Shown here one piece after another: positions 19,801-27,693 of a DNA stretch of 64,000 bases. How positions within the stretch are numbered: the stretch's first letter is position 1; each line of letters opens with the position of its first letter. The notes under the pieces are model-generated. The model saw only the letters and a list, made by a program, of their open reading frames with translations, ran no database searches and was not told the origin of the DNA. The position numbers were made by a program, and so were the translations under genes. The DNA is taken from assembly GCA_050693895.1 (NCBI GenBank), contig JBOGWS010000018.1, forward strand, positions 1 through 64,000, written 5' to 3'. The DNA comes from WHSV01 sp050693895. GTDB taxonomy: Bacteria; Actinomycetota; CADDZG01; WHSQ01.

Positions 19801-19914
19801 GATCCGACCGAGGACAACTACCACCCCTTCGGCCTGTCCTCGTATGCACTCACTTACACCGGCTACCAGCTATTCGAGAATCTCGTGGACTGGACCCCGC
19901 GTTTCCGGAACTAG
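16870..19914 (+). CDS. Secreted M14-family zinc carboxypeptidase, multidomain
   Basis: A 1014-residue exported peptidase with a signal peptide (about 1-24, MHRRIVALVGACLLLAASFV). Zinc ligands are His157 and Glu160 in SIHGIERAG and probably His299 in DLHG. Glu405 in GIDNEM is a candidate catalytic base. About 600 further residues follow: β-rich modules, a PPC-like segment near 700-780 (VRVENFLAAPQQVDGQIEF) and a final domain beginning RYTPKQFKRYAGAVAEFAGRGGNVVLTDG. ATG 16870 has AGGGGG six bases upstream. TTG 16801 also has GGAGG at ideal distance, which would add 23 residues ahead of the signal peptide. The 246 bases before it hold no other gene. Confidence 0.85.
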   Translation: MHRRIVALVGACLLLAASFVAATSRESIATPTASDENQYSVMGRVFPDPHGCVKGAPTKSPWAKGNVCAAQFIQWDEAIGGLEFLEQRFPRYLQVINLKTQYGDHPELSDEELQSAGLPREDLSRDKRDLYAIKVTDRNSPVPEADRKHFAYSLSIHGIERAGIEGGIRAIEDLVTWAACEENAEAAPACASEGPFPKPILEPSNSGPTAGQVLANGVVYFVLSNPDGWHRGEVTKGGAFFQRYNGNGMDVNRDWPTIGYTEGQYTPGSEPETQGYASYLQFVKERTTSGKFDAAIDLHGMLTAPSFSFTLLGSGQRDYRKNALSVDTSIKTFRDSEERLSWSPLIAPADSCPGATEIPELGGNIPMCSDQWGTVWDTINYQVTGSFGDWMDSPLGLDGIGIDNEMALSHLAPNTHFDPDVEQLHVDGNKGLIYSQIASLLEDRQVQFKSGGKVAYVLDPERITNPGGDPAEGAPNDLPTQDDITETQVSGLQEFRFDVKGPSDGVFNGGMTIEANFGNLGSISPNSAAELVLEYCGPPDHAGDEEGCREVAHYFNQSPLYLQAGARIDLNDPRPGPYRIRPEAGRLLPTKFDVSFSRASAYEVPDQAAYDVSRMDFFEDLNKYAAPGSELSPVSVEAILRKGRGAIKAYDSLVVADDFMPGFVSQDGNSEPTGSPQSSETFSLTPAAAPVPTTSGIHEFEVEQGFENDRMLVSTSWGLPSDYDVHVERLDPETNEWQDRGCECSFVNNGEEVTVFAPEPGSWRVRVENFLAAPQQVDGQIEFSTDPAPPAAPESRYTPKQFKRYAGAVAEFAGRGGNVVLTDGAIQGLTALSTGIADDQISGGSFYAGWMDFDDGRGATYDVHHLAEDVNKEGAAEGSSTVDGQSFEHRHQTYEPVPLGYYVSPSGAGNSECDSDLCDSPNWIVDQQAWQDAGGTTAARTLVRETVSPGSPSTTGTSLGELDFGAGKIRIAGALLPDPTEDNYHPFGLSSYALTYTGYQLFENLVDWTPRFRN

Positions 19915-19920
19915 AGCGGT

Positions 19921-20403
19921 CTAACCGTGCTCGGTATCACCCGCCAGTAAACGAAGGGCGTGAGGGAGGACCTCGATGATGGCGTCGAGGCTCTCTTTCA
20001 CGCCCTTGGGGCTCCCCGGCAGGTTGAGGATGAGGCAGGGACCGGCCGCCCCCGCAACCCCCCGCGACAGCGCCGCCATCGGGGTGTGCTTGAGTCCGGC
20101 CGCCCGCATCAGCTCGGAGAGCCCGGGAGCAGGTCGTTCGATGACTTCGGTGGTTGCCTCCGGCGTGACGTCACGGGGGCCGAACCCGGTGCCCCCCGTC
20201 GTGACGATGAGTCTCGTGCCTGCGTTGATCTGAGCGCGCAGCGCGGCGACGATCGCGGGATGTTCGTCCGCGACTACCACCCGATCGACAACCGAGTAGT
20301 CGGACTCGGTCAATTGACGCTCGGCGAGATCGCCTGATTCGTCCCTGCGTGTGCCCTGCGCCACGCCGTCGCTAACAGTGATGACGGCTGCGCGAAGCTC
20401 CAG
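19921..20403 (-). CDS. moaB: MoaB/Mog-family molybdopterin biosynthesis protein, start uncertain
   Basis: Member of the MoaB/MogA family, which adenylylates molybdopterin before molybdenum insertion. The core is clear: AAVITVSDGVAQG, DESGD, TTGGTGFGPRDVTPEAT, and NLPGSPKGVKESLDAI. The conserved first strand begins at about 20394. No ATG, GTG or TTG lies between the stop of the upstream DivIVA-like gene and that strand. The coordinate given uses the CTG at 20403; an AUC at 20415 is another option. TTG 20544 would overlap the upstream gene by 113 bases, and GTG 20364 would remove the first strand. It is likely translated from the upstream gene's transcript. The molybdenum link fits the cox genes 2-10 kb away. 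Confidence 0.75.
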   Translation of the reverse strand: MELRAAVITVSDGVAQGTRRDESGDLAERQLTESDYSVVDRVVVADEHPAIVAALRAQINAGTRLIVTTGGTGFGPRDVTPEATTEVIERPAPGLSELMRAAGLKHTPMAALSRGVAGAAGPCLILNLPGSPKGVKESLDAIIEVLPHALRLLAGDTEHG

Positions 20404-20431
20404 GTCGTTACCGATGTTAGCGGCCGGACCT

Positions 20432-21181
20432 TTAGCGGCTCGACTCTTCGGCGTGATCCTCTTCCAGATCGATAACCTCAGCCGGCTGCGTCGTCCAGCC
20501 TGTAGTCTGTGCCTCGTCCACGTCGTCGTCAGGTAAATCCTCAACTGCGGGCTCGTCGTCGATCAGTTCGATAGGTGCAGTGAAGTCCGGCCCGATGGGC
20601 GACGTCTTCGGGGCGTCATCGGGCGCGTCTGGCTCGAAGGATGCCACGACGTCCTCGTCGGAGGACTCGTGTGGCTCCTCGGCGACTTCGAAGCGCTGCA
20701 GCCGCAGCGTGACTTCGAGCAACTGCATGCGAAGCGCCCTGATCCGCTCTCGAGCCTCGACCTCTTCATTTTGGAGGGTCACGATGCGTCGCTGGGCGTC
20801 CTCGATGATCGCCCTCGCCTGCTCCTCGGCCCCCTCGCGCATGCGCTTGGTCTCATCCGTGATGTCGTCGTTGGATCGCCGGACATACTCGTCGGCCTCG
20901 CGCCGCTTGTCGGCGATCTCGGCGTCGACCCGCGCCCTGAGGGCGGTCGACTCCTCCTGCGCGCGCGTGGTCATCTCGTCGGCCGAGTTGCGCGCGTGCT
21001 GAAGCAGCTCACCCATCTCCTCGCCGAGGTCGACGTAGGCACTACCCGATGCCTCGGTCAGCGCGCGCACGTGATCGGCGGTGTCGGCCAGAAAGGCCTC
21101 GACCTCCTGCTTGTCGTAACCACGAATTGCGATCGTGAACGATGCGGTTTCGATGTCTTCCGGAGTCAGTTCCGGCTGCAT
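20432..21181 (-). CDS. DivIVA-domain coiled-coil protein
   Basis: A 249-residue protein. The DivIVA N-terminal domain (TPEDIETASFTIAIRGYDKQEVEAFLADTADHVRAL, about 6-42) is followed by a long coiled coil (about 60-170) and an acidic, low-complexity tail rich in Asp, Glu and Pro. In actinobacteria such proteins (DivIVA/Wag31, SepIVA and relatives) organise poles, septa or cell-wall precursor synthesis; which role applies here cannot be read from the sequence. AAGGA lies about seven bases ahead of the start ATG. It is not in the usual ftsZ-sepF-divIVA context, so this may be a paralogue. Confidence 0.85.
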   Translation of the reverse strand: MQPELTPEDIETASFTIAIRGYDKQEVEAFLADTADHVRALTEASGSAYVDLGEEMGELLQHARNSADEMTTRAQEESTALRARVDAEIADKRREADEYVRRSNDDITDETKRMREGAEEQARAIIEDAQRRIVTLQNEEVEARERIRALRMQLLEVTLRLQRFEVAEEPHESSDEDVVASFEPDAPDDAPKTSPIGPDFTAPIELIDDEPAVEDLPDDDVDEAQTTGWTTQPAEVIDLEEDHAEESSR

Positions 21182-21233
21182 ATGGCGTCCTTCCTCGTGA
21201 GTGCCACGGGCTCATAGTTCATCATGCGCTTTT

Positions 21234-21809
21234 CTATGTCGAAGTCTCCGGATCTGAGTTGGCCCTGTCAACGAGTGTGGCGCTCCCGCCGACCTCGGGC
21301 GCGAGTCCATCGAACCAGGTCAGCACGGCTTTTTCATATGCCAGGCCGAACTCCAGAGTCGCCAGCGAGTAAGGATCCGCTCCGTCGGCCACCAGCTCGC
21401 CGTACGCCTTCTCGTAGGAGTCGAGGCGTTCCTCGTGAACGACCCGGTGATCGGACACGAACTCTGCCAAGCGTCCGGCCGGGACGTGACGCCCGAAGGC
21501 CATGGTCAGCAGCAGGGGGTAGCGGATGGATTCGGGACCCGGCTCCCGGGCGACCCATTCTGCAAAAGCGGCCCGCCCCACCTCGGTCAGAGTGTAGGGA
21601 CGACGATCCCTGGCCTCCTTGGCCCCCGCCTCGACGAGACCGTCGGACGCCATCGCGGCGAGCTCCCGGTAGACCTGGCTGCGGGTCACCGACCAGAAGT
21701 CGCCGATTCGCTCCCGTGCCCTCTCGAAGAGGGCCCAGCCGGTCATCGGGCCCTCGTGCAGGAAGCCGAGGAGCGACGCGGCGGTGGCGTTGAGAGAGCG
21801 TGTCGGCAC
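21234..21809 (-). CDS. PadR-family transcriptional regulator
   Basis: A 191-residue regulator. It has an N-terminal winged helix (LNATAASLLGFLHEGPMTGWALFERA, then SVTRSQVYRELAAMASDGLVEA) and a C-terminal helical dimerisation domain (PLLLTMAFGRHVPAG, LATLEFGLAYEKAVL). The start is GTG 21809 with AAGGAGAA six bases upstream; an open extension to 21878 is not needed. It is divergent from a small membrane-protein gene, with an inverted repeat between them, the typical layout of PadR self-regulation. Its ligand is unknown. Confidence 0.88.
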   Translation of the reverse strand: MPTRSLNATAASLLGFLHEGPMTGWALFERARERIGDFWSVTRSQVYRELAAMASDGLVEAGAKEARDRRPYTLTEVGRAAFAEWVAREPGPESIRYPLLLTMAFGRHVPAGRLAEFVSDHRVVHEERLDSYEKAYGELVADGADPYSLATLEFGLAYEKAVLTWFDGLAPEVGGSATLVDRANSDPETST

Positions 21810-21831
21810 GGTTCTCCTTCGGTCCGGGGCT

Positions 21832-21849
21832 TGACAGTCCATTGTGTCA
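21832..21849. promoter_or_regulatory. Candidate PadR operator / promoter
   Basis: TGACA-N8-TGTCA is a perfect inverted repeat in the 114-base divergent region between the PadR gene and the membrane-protein gene. The left arm overlaps a consensus -35 hexamer TTGACA (21831-21836) that would read toward the membrane gene, although no clear -10 follows at 17 bases. An arm spacing of eight bases matches known PadR sites. Confidence 0.45.
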
Positions 21850-21923
21850 GGTCGTACCTTTCCCGCAGGATATTCCACTGTGGACGGTCGTGGCGACCGA
21901 AGCGACGAGGAACGGAGCCCTCC

Positions 21924-22337
21924 ATGCCAGAGCTGTTGTCACCCTCCAGTCTCAGCACCGGCGGAGTCCTGTTGCTGTCGATCGTGGCGATCGAGTTCGG
22001 CGGCTATTACATGCTCAAGATCATCAGAGGCAGAGCCCCAGTCACCGAGTTTCAGCACGACTTCGCGCGGGCCGGCCATGCACATGCGGGCGTATTGGTG
22101 ACACTCGCTCTCGTCTGCCAGGTGTTCGTCGACGCCGCCGACATGAGCGGACTGGCCGAGCAGGTCGCTCGAAACGGTGTGCCACTCGCGGCGATCTTGA
22201 TGTCGGCCGGCTTCTTTTTCTCGTCGATGGGCAGCGGCGCGACCAGACCCAACGGCTTCATCGCGCTGCTCTACGCCGGAACGGTCTCGCTCGCACTCGG
22301 TGTCGCGTTTCTGGGCTACGGACTCATCACCGCGTGA
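21924..22337 (+). CDS. Small four-helix membrane protein, PadR-linked
   Basis: A 137-residue hydrophobic protein not assigned to a named family. It has four predicted membrane segments (about 10-30, 52-70, 84-104, 114-135) and a polar FARAGHAHAGVLV motif at the start of the second, whose paired histidines could bind metal or haem (speculative). A later loop has SMGSGATRPNGFIALLY. ATG 21924 is chosen because GGAGC lies ahead and the open region upstream is out-of-frame PadR sequence. Its 3' end overlaps the convergent coxE gene by 11 bases. The PadR neighbour suggests induction by a small molecule. Confidence 0.65.
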   Translation: MPELLSPSSLSTGGVLLLSIVAIEFGGYYMLKIIRGRAPVTEFQHDFARAGHAHAGVLVTLALVCQVFVDAADMSGLAEQVARNGVPLAAILMSAGFFFSSMGSGATRPNGFIALLYAGTVSLALGVAFLGYGLITA

Positions 22338-23474
22338 TGCGCGCAAGGGATTCGCACAGTTCTTCGAGGCTCTTGACGTTGTGGCCCGAGAGAAAGCGGT
22401 CGACGTGGGGGAGTGCGGCCGCCATTCCTCGCGCAAGAGGCTCGTAGTCGCTCGTTCCCTTGAGCGGGTTGACCCACACCAACTCGTGGGCGATGCGATG
22501 GATGCGCGACATCTGACTCGCCAGTAGCAGCGGGTCGCCCCGCTCCAGACCGTCCGAGCAGAGAACCACGACCGCTCCCTTGAGCGCCGCCGCCTGTGAG
22601 TAGAGGTCGGTGAGAGACTTGAGGGATTCGCCTATGCGAGTACCACCCTCCCAGTCGCGCACCCTTCGAGCGACATCGGCAAGTGCCCGGTCGGGGTCGG
22701 TCGTTCGCAGGGAGCGCGTAACGCGCGTGAGACGAGTTCCGAAGCAGAAGACCTCGACCTTCTCTCCGGAGGACATCGCGGCGTACCCGAACTGCATCAA
22801 GGCGCGTGCGTAGGGGGCCATCGACCCCGAAACGTCCAACACCAGGACCAAAGGACGAGCCACGTCACGCCGGGACAGCCAAGCGCGCTGCAAAGGTTCG
22901 CCCTGCGTCCGCAATGACGAGCGCAGCGTTCGCCTGAGATCGAAGTGGGATCCCCTGGACGCTTGGTGAAGGCGCCTGGAGCGACGGACGGGGAGCGAAA
23001 CGGCGAGCTGGCGAATGAGTCGGTCCGCCCGCCTTCTTTCGTCCTCGGTGAGCTGCTCGAACGACTTGGACTTGAGCACCTCGGCCCTCGAGGCGATCAG
23101 CCGCATGATCTCGATCTGGTCGTCTGCGGCACCCTCGGTCTCCGTTTGGTCGTCGCCCAGCAACGCGTCGTCGACCTGCAACTCGACTTCTTTTGGGCGC
23201 GTCGGGGGGACTCCGGAGAACATGCTGGACAGGTGCTCGCGCAGTTTGGACCTGAAGTAATCCTCGAATACCTGGTCGTAGACGATGACGTGGTCGGGAT
23301 GGGCGACGAGGCTCGCCCGGCCCGCCCAGTAGAGCGTTTTGCGGTCAAGCGGCGCCAGTGCAGCGGCGCTCCGGCAGAAAGTCAGAATGCGATTCGTGCC
23401 GATCGGGAGTCCACGGTTGCGGAGTTCTCGTCCGAACCCGACGAGTAACGGAGCGGCCGAGTCCTCTGAGACAT
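22327..23474 (-). CDS. coxE: CoxE-like VWA-domain protein with apparent 5' frameshift
   Basis: Partner of the CoxD/MoxR ATPase in maturing CO-dehydrogenase-type enzymes. The VWA domain carries the MIDAS motif DVSGSM in LVLVLDVSGSMAPYARAL, with TRIGESLKSL and LCSDGLERGD following. CoxE N-terminal sequence (PLLVGFGRELRNRGLPIG, LYWAGRASLVAHPDHVIVYDQVFEDYF) is encoded upstream of the first in-frame ATG (23223), but that frame has no ATG, GTG or TTG. The natural coupled start, ATG 23474 overlapping the coxD stop as TGATG, is one base out of frame and stops after 30 codons. Adding one base just after it gives 382 residues. Either a real frameshift or a base error. Confidence 0.8.
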
Positions 23475-24349
23475 CAGGCGTTGTCGTCGCCGAGCACCTC
23501 CTGCAGGTGCGCGGTTACGACCTGCTGATCCTCGTGGTCCTTCACAACCGCGCCAAGGGTCTCCAGAGCCGTCTCGCTTTCGAGCTTGTCCGCCCCGAGG
23601 AAGCTGAGAGCGTTCGCCCAGTCGATCGTTTCGGCGACTCCCGGACGCTTTGCGACCTCCAGCGTCCGGAGGCGCTCGACGGCAGTGGCGACCTCGCGCG
23701 CCAACGATTCCCGCACCCCCGGAGCGCGCGTGCGGATGATGGCGACCTCCCGCTCGAGACTCGGGTGATCGATCCAGTGGTAGAGACATCTGCGTTTCAG
23801 GGCGTCATGAAGCTCGCGGGTCCGGTTCGAGGTAATCACGACGGCCGGAGGCTTGGTCGCGGCGATGCGCCCGATCTCGGGAATCGTGACCGCGAACTCG
23901 CTCAGTACCTCGAGGAGAAAGGCCTCGAACTCGTCGTCGGCGCGATCGAGCTCGTCGATCAGCAGAACCGCGCCCGGGCCCGTTCGAATCGCGTCCAGAA
24001 GGGGCCGCTCGACCAGGAACGCGCCGCCGAAGAGGTCATCGATTGGCTTGCCCTCGGCCTGAGCCGCGCGGATTGCCACCAACTGGCGCGAGTAGTCCCA
24101 GTCGTAAAGGGCCTGGTTCGCGTCGATGCCCTCGTAGCACTGCAGGCGAATGAGCCTGCGACCCGTCATCTCGGCCAGCACCTTGGCGACCTCGGTCTTG
24201 CCGACGCCTGCCTCGCCCTCGAGCAGCAGAGGCCGGTCGAGCGAGACGGCAAGATAGATGGCGACCGCCAGCCCTCGGTCGGGCAGGTAGGAGTGCGCGC
24301 GCAGACTGCTCTCGAGTTCTTCCACGGACGCGAAAGGAGGGGCGCTCAC
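23474..24349 (-). CDS. coxD: CoxD-like MoxR-family AAA+ ATPase
   Basis: MoxR-type ATPase that remodels the active site of molybdenum hydroxylases together with the VWA protein CoxE. It has 291 residues with Walker A GEAGVGKT, Walker B VLLIDELDRAD, sensor 1 VVITSNRTRELHDALKRR and a C-terminal lid. The start is GTG 24349; no good ribosome-binding site is visible. It lies 61 bases after coxM and runs straight into coxE. The role is inferred from family and context. Confidence 0.88.
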   Translation of the reverse strand: MSAPPFASVEELESSLRAHSYLPDRGLAVAIYLAVSLDRPLLLEGEAGVGKTEVAKVLAEMTGRRLIRLQCYEGIDANQALYDWDYSRQLVAIRAAQAEGKPIDDLFGGAFLVERPLLDAIRTGPGAVLLIDELDRADDEFEAFLLEVLSEFAVTIPEIGRIAATKPPAVVITSNRTRELHDALKRRCLYHWIDHPSLEREVAIIRTRAPGVRESLAREVATAVERLRTLEVAKRPGVAETIDWANALSFLGADKLESETALETLGAVVKDHEDQQVVTAHLQEVLGDDNA

Positions 24350-24410
24350 GCTTGCAGGCTAAATGGTTTAGCCGCTCGACGATGCGCGCCCCTCCGCGGG
24401 GCTGGGTTCA

Positions 24411-25235
24411 CTATCGCCCCATGGCCTCCTGCAGCGCTCTGCGGGTTAGCACCTTTGCTAGATCGCGCCGGTAGTCCGCGCTCCCGAACGGATCACTCGG
24501 CGGAGACGTGTTCTGCGCGGCCTCCTCCGCTGCCGTCGCGGCGTCGCCGCCGGACGCCAGGGCCTGTTCCACTCCGGATGCTCGCAACGGCACCTCGCCC
24601 ATGTTGGTGAGAGCGACGGACACACTCCCGTTGTTTTGAACCGCGGCCACTCCAACGATCGCCCAGTCCTGAGCTCGGTGGTGGAACTTCTGATACGACC
24701 AACCACCCGTGCCCTTCGGGACGCGAATCTCGGTCAAGAGCTCGGTGGGGCCGAGGGCCGTCTCGAACAGGCCCGTGAAGAACTCATTCGCACCGACCGT
24801 GCGCTCACCGGACGACGAGCGCACCACCATCTGCGCGTCGAGCGCCAGCATCACCGTCGGGAGGTCCGACGCGGGGTCCCCATGAGCCAGCGACCCTCCA
24901 ATCGTTCCGAAGTGCCGGACCTGAGGGTCGCCGATCTCGCCGGCGGTGTGGGCGACTATGGCGCAGTGCTGCTCGAGCACATCCGAGATCTCGACATCTT
25001 CGTGACGAGTGAGAGCACCGATGGCGATGGCGTCTCCGTCATCACGGATGTAGCTCAAGTCGTCGACGCGGCCGATGTCGATCAGCATCGAGGGAGTTGC
25101 GAGCCTCAACTTCATCAGTGGCAGCAGAGAGTGGCCGCCGGCCAGGAGCTTGGCCTCGTCGCCGTGTTGTTCGAGAAGTTGAATCGCATTGTCGGCGGAC
25201 TCAGCGAGGTCGTAGTCGAACTCTGCCGGAATCAT
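24411..25235 (-). CDS. coxM: FAD-binding medium subunit, CO-dehydrogenase-like
   Basis: Flavoprotein subunit that passes electrons from the iron-sulfur subunit to the quinone pool or another acceptor. It has 274 residues. The FAD-binding motifs are AGGHSLLPLMKLRL (about 32-45) and TIGGSLAHGDPASDLP (about 110-125), followed by the C-terminal CO-dehydrogenase flavoprotein domain. The start ATG overlaps the coxL stop (ATGA). The S-L-M order of the three subunit genes is the form II arrangement. Confidence 0.92.
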   Translation of the reverse strand: MIPAEFDYDLAESADNAIQLLEQHGDEAKLLAGGHSLLPLMKLRLATPSMLIDIGRVDDLSYIRDDGDAIAIGALTRHEDVEISDVLEQHCAIVAHTAGEIGDPQVRHFGTIGGSLAHGDPASDLPTVMLALDAQMVVRSSSGERTVGANEFFTGLFETALGPTELLTEIRVPKGTGGWSYQKFHHRAQDWAIVGVAAVQNNGSVSVALTNMGEVPLRASGVEQALASGGDAATAAEEAAQNTSPPSDPFGSADYRRDLAKVLTRRALQEAMGR

Positions 25236-27682
25236 GCTCCACCTCCCTGTGTGTCGGCGGATCCAGTTCCGCTTCCCGCTCCCGTCGATTCGGTTCCGCG
25301 GGCATCAACCGTCGACCCTCCCGCGTTCTTGATCGCCGCCCACACTCGTTCGGGCGACACGGGCATCTCGATGTGGTCAATGCCCAACGGCGCAAGGGCG
25401 TCGATGGTCGCGTTGACGACGGCCGGCGGAGAAGCGATGGTTCCAGCTTCGCCGATTCCCTTTACGCCGAGGGGGTTCGTGGTCGACGGAGTTTCGGTTC
25501 TGTCGATCTCGAACGTCGGAAGCTCGGCGGCGGAGGGCACACGGTAGTTCGACATCGACGACGTCATCAGCACGCCGTTCTCGTCGTAGACGGCCTCCTC
25601 GTACATAGCTTCGGCGATGCCCTGGGCGATACCGCCGTGCACCTGACCCTCGATGATGGCCGTGTTGATGGGAGTGCCGCAGTCATCGACGGCGACGTAC
25701 TTGAGGATGTTCGTCATTCCTGTTTCGGTGTCGACCTCGATCGCACATAGATGGGCTCCCGACGGAAACGTGAAGTTGGGTGGGTCGAATACGTGCGTTT
25801 CCTCGAGCCCGGGTTCGGTTCCCTCCGGCAGATTGTGAGCCGTCCACGCCGAGAACGCGATCTCGGGAATGGTCTTTGACTTGTCGGGGGCGCCCTTGAC
25901 GGCGAACGTCCCCCCCGAGTACTCGAGGTCCTCCTCGGACACCTCGAGCTCGTGCGCGGCGATCGTCCTGGCCTTTGTAACGACCTTCTCGGCCGCGTAG
26001 TGGAGTGCTACACCACCTACCGACAGGCTACGGCTCCCGTAGCTGTCCATTCCGAGCGGGCTGATCGCGGTGTCACCGTGCAGCACCTCGATGTCCTCGA
26101 ACGGGACGCCGAGCTCGTCGGCGACGATCTGGGACCACGCGGTCACATGGCCCTGACCGTGAGGTGAGGTTCCCGTTATGACGGTCACCTTTCCCGTCGG
26201 GTGACAACGGATCGTCGCGGCCTCCCATCCGCCGGCCACGTAGCGAAGCGACGCAAGCACCTGGCTTGGGGCGAGGCCGCACATCTCGATATAGGTCGAC
26301 ACGCCGATGCCCAGCAGGTTGGTGTCACCTGCGTCTCTGCGACGCTGTTGTTCGGCGCGTAGATCGTCGTAGCCGAACATGTCCAACGCCTTGTCGAGAG
26401 ACGCCTTGTAGTTGCCGGAGTCAAAGCTAAGGCCGGTGATCACCTCGCGCGCTTCGTCGAACGGTTCGAGGAAGTTGAGGCGCCGGATCTCGACCGGATC
26501 CTTACCCAACCTGCGAGCGAGCGCATCCATGATTCGTTCGACGGCGTAGGTCGCTTCGGGCCGCCCCGCCCCCCGGTAGGCGTCGGTCGGGGTCTTGTTC
26601 GTGAACACTCCCGTGCATGTGAACGAGTATGCCTGGCAGTCGTAGACACCGTGATAGAGGAAGGCACCCAGGATCGGGATGCCCGGCGTGACGAGCTGCA
26701 GGTACGCGCCCATGTCCGCGAGAAGGTTGGCCCTGAACCCGACGATCTTGCCGTTGGAGTCGGCCGCAACCTCCATGTCCTGAATGACATCGCGCCCGTG
26801 GATGGTTGCGAGGTAGCCCTCCGACCGAGTCTCGATCCACTTGAGTGGCACGCCAAGCCTACGTCCGAGAGCGAGACAGGACGCCTCTTCCGCGTAGACG
26901 TTCAACTTCGAGCCGAACCCCCCGCCGACATCCGGTGCGACGACCCGCAGCTTGTGCTCAGGCAGACCGAGCGTTAGTGCAAGAGTCAACTTGAGGATGT
27001 GCGGAATCTGAGTCGCCGAATAGAGCGTGAACTCGCCTTGCGCGGGATTCGGCTGGCAAATGACGCCGCGCGGCTCGATCGCGTTAGGAATGAGTCTCGG
27101 GTGGTAATAGCGCTCTTTGACCACGACGGCCGCATCGTTGAAGGTCTGATCGACCTCACCGATGTCGAGGTTCCACACGTACGAGGAGTTGTTCTCGAAT
27201 TCGTCGTGCACCTTCGTTGCGCCCTCGGCGAGGGCCGCCTCCATGTCCACTACTACGTCCAACGGCTCGTAGTCGACGTCGACTGTCTCGGCTGCATCCA
27301 CCGCTTGGGCGCGCGTTTCCGCGACCACTACGGCCACGGGGTCTCCGGCGAATCGCGCTTTGTCCTGCGCGATCGGCCAGTGCGTGGGGGTCTTGATGTC
27401 CTCCGTCACGGGCCACGCGCAGGGCAGGCCGTCGGCCCACTCGTCGGCGAGGTCGGCACCGCTGTAGACGCCTCTAACCCCGGGCATCGACGTAGCTCGA
27501 GAGGTATCGACCGAATTGATGGTCGCGTGGGCGAACGGGCTCCGCACGAAACTCACCCACAACATCCCGGGGATCGACATGTCATCAATGAAGCGAGCGG
27601 CTCCGTTGAGCAGTTCTGGATCCTCCTTGCGGAGGATGCCTCCACCGACGTACTTCTGCGCCTGATCGGTTACCTGTGCCAT
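25232..27682 (-). CDS. coxL: Molybdenum-binding large subunit, form II CO-dehydrogenase-like
   Basis: Catalytic subunit of a xanthine-oxidase-family molybdenum hydroxylase with 816 residues. The active-site loop is Ala368-Tyr-Arg-Gly-Ala-Gly-Arg374 (AYRGAGR). That is the form II signature; proven form I CO dehydrogenases have AYxCSFR with the Cu-binding cysteine. The Mo-site glutamate is Glu745 in GIGEAG. DVGGGFGSK and a GQGH segment contact the cofactor. ATG 27682 is chosen because GAGGGGG lies eight bases upstream; a GTG at 27688 is two codons earlier. The substrate is not certain and may be CO or an organic heterocycle or aldehyde. Confidence 0.92.
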   Translation of the reverse strand: MAQVTDQAQKYVGGGILRKEDPELLNGAARFIDDMSIPGMLWVSFVRSPFAHATINSVDTSRATSMPGVRGVYSGADLADEWADGLPCAWPVTEDIKTPTHWPIAQDKARFAGDPVAVVVAETRAQAVDAAETVDVDYEPLDVVVDMEAALAEGATKVHDEFENNSSYVWNLDIGEVDQTFNDAAVVVKERYYHPRLIPNAIEPRGVICQPNPAQGEFTLYSATQIPHILKLTLALTLGLPEHKLRVVAPDVGGGFGSKLNVYAEEASCLALGRRLGVPLKWIETRSEGYLATIHGRDVIQDMEVAADSNGKIVGFRANLLADMGAYLQLVTPGIPILGAFLYHGVYDCQAYSFTCTGVFTNKTPTDAYRGAGRPEATYAVERIMDALARRLGKDPVEIRRLNFLEPFDEAREVITGLSFDSGNYKASLDKALDMFGYDDLRAEQQRRRDAGDTNLLGIGVSTYIEMCGLAPSQVLASLRYVAGGWEAATIRCHPTGKVTVITGTSPHGQGHVTAWSQIVADELGVPFEDIEVLHGDTAISPLGMDSYGSRSLSVGGVALHYAAEKVVTKARTIAAHELEVSEEDLEYSGGTFAVKGAPDKSKTIPEIAFSAWTAHNLPEGTEPGLEETHVFDPPNFTFPSGAHLCAIEVDTETGMTNILKYVAVDDCGTPINTAIIEGQVHGGIAQGIAEAMYEEAVYDENGVLMTSSMSNYRVPSAAELPTFEIDRTETPSTTNPLGVKGIGEAGTIASPPAVVNATIDALAPLGIDHIEMPVSPERVWAAIKNAGGSTVDARGTESTGAGSGTGSADTQGGGA

Positions 27683-27693
27683 GCCCACCCCCT

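Noticed and set aside
25232..27682. Calling the large subunit a true (form I) CO dehydrogenase
   Set aside because: The active-site loop is AYRGAGR and lacks the copper-ligating cysteine of form I enzymes.
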